NCBI GenBank assembly: GCA_947179245.1
Contig: CAMXBD010000007.1
Coordinates: 1 to 45,218, forward strand
DNA: 45,218 nt
Direction: 5' to 3'
Source of the DNA: an uncultured Lachnospiraceae bacterium
GTDB lineage: Bacteria; Bacillota; Clostridia; Lachnospirales; Lachnospiraceae
Every line of letters starts with the position of its first letter. Within the stretch, counting starts at the first letter, position 1. The notes under the pieces were generated by a model. It ran no database searches and was not told the DNA's origin. It worked only from the letters and a program-made list of their open reading frames with translations. This document shows, one piece after another, positions 44,152-45,218 of the stretch. The translations under genes were made by a program, and so were the position numbers.

Positions 44152-44203
44152 TAAATAAGTCCTCTATCAGTTGTAGAAATATGATTGCTAGAGGGCTTAT
44201 TTA
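44152..44203. terminator. Long hairpin at the end of the mobile element
   Basis: The arms 44152-44166 and 44189-44203 form a 15-bp stem (one G-U) with a 22-nt loop. An AT-rich outer half (TAAATAAG) and a GC-richer inner half (CCTCTA) resemble a bidirectional terminator insulating the element from the host side. Confidence 0.55.
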
Positions 44204-44331
44204 TGTGGTTTAACAATAAATCACGGAACTCTCCAAAAACAATCTTAAAACGCCTGTATGAGTCTCACAGAGCGTCAGAGGAGCATCTGAATGTAACTTG
44301 TAAACATATTCACAACCATAATCCACGGTAA
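44203..44331 (+). CDS. Possible 42-residue basic peptide
   Basis: ATG 44203 opens a 42-codon frame rich in Lys, Arg, His and Asn (MWFNNKSRNSPKTILKRLYE). The start overlaps the right arm of the hairpin at 44152-44203 and AGAGGG about 9 nt upstream is the only possible ribosome binding site. Composition resembles small phage proteins, but support is weak. Confidence 0.3.
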   Translation: MWFNNKSRNSPKTILKRLYESHRASEEHLNVTCKHIHNHNPR

Positions 44332-44382
44332 CTTAAAACAGCAATTTCATAGCAATAACAAATAGCAAATCATAAAGGAGGG

Positions 44383-44625
44383 ATGAAAATATTGTACGGT
44401 AGAGTAACAAGATATTTTCATGACAGAAAATTTGGTTTTATCAGAGGTGAAGATGGTAACACGTATTTTATCCATTACACAAAACTGAACGGGGAATATA
44501 TAGACTCTGGTTATTATGTATTCTTTAAACCATTCCAGAATGACAGAAGTGATTACAACGCAAGAAATGTTATGGTGATCGAAGCAGCAGAGAGGAGACG
44601 CAAGAATGGCAATACACGTAAGTAA
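44383..44625 (+). CDS. Small cold-shock-domain-like protein of the mobile element
   Basis: An 80-residue protein with the cold-shock (OB-fold) pattern LYGRVTRYFHDRKFGFIRGEDGNTYFIHYTKL, matching the KGFGFI and DVFVH RNA-binding motifs in diverged form. AAAGGAGGG abuts the ATG at 44383, which is too close; TTG 44392, 9 nt from GGAGG, may be the real start and would remove three residues. It overlaps the next gene by 20 nt. Probable nucleic-acid-binding accessory protein. Confidence 0.75.
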   Translation: MKILYGRVTRYFHDRKFGFIRGEDGNTYFIHYTKLNGEYIDSGYYVFFKPFQNDRSDYNARNVMVIEAAERRRKNGNTRK

Positions 44626-45046
44626 CATGAAAGAACTTAATAAGGCATTACAGCCAGTATTGAAAAGTATGGTAGGTGAAATGGCTGACAGGGTAGAGCA
44701 AACTTTGAATTATTTCCTACAAGAATATTACAACAGCTATGATCCGGTATATTACCGCCGCTCATATGATTTTCTTCACTCTGCTATAAAAACAGAACCG
44801 AAGGTAGTAGGTAATAAGGTTGTTGCGTCGGTATATATTGATACAGGTTCTATGGATAATTATTACGATGCTACAGGTGAAGAGGTTGCAACTTTTGCAA
44901 ATGCAGGAACACACGGCGGCACGATTCGGGGAAACAATACTCCTCATGTATGGGATGATACTTTGAGAGAGACGTTAGATAATGGAGAACTTTTAAAGCT
45001 GGCAACTGAATATCTGAAAAGTCATGGGATATCGGTAAGAACATAA
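44606..45046 (+). CDS. HK97 gp10-like phage structural protein
   Basis: A 146-residue protein. The layout of an N-terminal helix, YYNSYDPVYYRRSYDFLHSA, a beta-rich middle (KVVASVYIDTGSM) and a C-terminal helix resembles HK97 gp10/minor tail-completion proteins. GGAG lies 8 nt before the ATG inside the previous gene. It supports a phage or phage-derived element. The assignment is by pattern, not strong motifs. Confidence 0.55.
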   Translation: MAIHVSNMKELNKALQPVLKSMVGEMADRVEQTLNYFLQEYYNSYDPVYYRRSYDFLHSAIKTEPKVVGNKVVASVYIDTGSMDNYYDATGEEVATFANAGTHGGTIRGNNTPHVWDDTLRETLDNGELLKLATEYLKSHGISVRT

Positions 45047-45061
45047 GAAGGGAGAATTACA

Positions 45062-45218
45062 ATGTCAATATTGAAAAAAGAATTTATAGACAGGATGGCA
45101 GAAACGGGCGGTATTACAAAGAAAGCAGCAAGAGAAGGGCTTGAATTGTTTATTGAAACGCTCATGGATTGTATGTGTGAGAATGAAAAAGTGATGTTCA
45201 ATAACTTTGGAAGGTTTG
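45062..45218 (+). CDS. HU family DNA-binding protein, partial at window edge
   Basis: The first 52 codons of an HU-like protein: LKKEFIDRMAETGGITKKAAREGLELFIETLMDCM and then VMFNNFGRF, the start of the beta-arm region. AGAAGGGAG precedes the ATG. It runs off the right end. HU copies on mobile elements often serve their replication or packaging. Confidence 0.9.
   Translation, partial: MSILKKEFIDRMAETGGITKKAAREGLELFIETLMDCMCENEKVMFNNFGRF

Noticed and set aside
44137-44214. 25-codon leader peptide spanning the hairpin at 44152-44203
   Set aside because: No ribosome binding site at proper distance and no codon bias typical of attenuators.

Overview
The window looks like the chromosome of a spore-forming Firmicute of class Clostridia, most likely a Lachnospiraceae-type gut bacterium. 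The reasons are the Firmicutes-style division cluster ending in ftsZ-spoIIGA-sigE, the nearby sigG, a DUF5688 protein typical of that family, strong AGGAGG ribosome binding sites, several TTG/GTG starts, and a moderate GC content. The species cannot be named from the sequence.

Layout. (1) 1-13606 is the division and cell-wall (dcw) operon: mraZ with a four-copy MraZ operator, rsmH, ftsL, two class B penicillin-binding proteins, mraY, murD, ftsW/spoVE, murA, divIB/ftsQ and ftsZ with its own promoter and a strong terminator. murC, murE, murF, murG and ftsA are not in the cluster. (2) 13607-19660 is sporulation and signalling: spoIIGA (protease for pro-sigma-E), sigE, a REC/HD-GYP/GGDEF cyclic-di-GMP protein, sigG on the opposite strand, a zinc-ribbon/SH3 membrane protein and a YlmC/YmxH protein. 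(3) 19660-28630 is housekeeping: nrdR behind a perfect consensus promoter, yqeG, the shikimate genes aroE-aroK-aroQ, efp, a DUF5688 gene, tRNA-Arg(CCG), an SH3-domain membrane protein, a small helical protein and gdhA.

(4) 28681-41803 is an accessory and defence region. It starts with an AT-rich AbiL-like pair (AAA15 ATPase plus RloB/TOPRIM protein) with its own promoter and terminator. An ECF sigma factor/membrane protein/ABC transporter unit follows. Then comes a compact co-directional block: a Fic-fold protein with glutamine in place of the catalytic histidine, a Ham1/RdgB-like NTP pyrophosphatase, and a complete Wadjet-type jetABCD system. (5) 41923-43829 holds a ferredoxin-type membrane protein behind a promoter with two dyad operators, a PadR regulator that probably acts there, and an SCP2-domain protein. 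(6) At 43967-43991 lies a 25-bp copy of a tRNA 3' end on the minus strand without the rest of the tRNA. It is the likely attachment site of a mobile element running off the right edge (cold-shock-like protein, phage gp10-like protein, HU protein).

Most gene functions are ordinary and well supported. The points most worth checking are the Fic(Q)-Ham1-Wadjet arrangement, the orphan tRNA-end attachment site beside a truncated reading frame, the multi-hairpin element at 23874-23993, the KTG-to-KTA change in the second PBP, the cyclic-di-GMP gene between sigE and inverted sigG, and the dual-dyad operator at 41931-41971.
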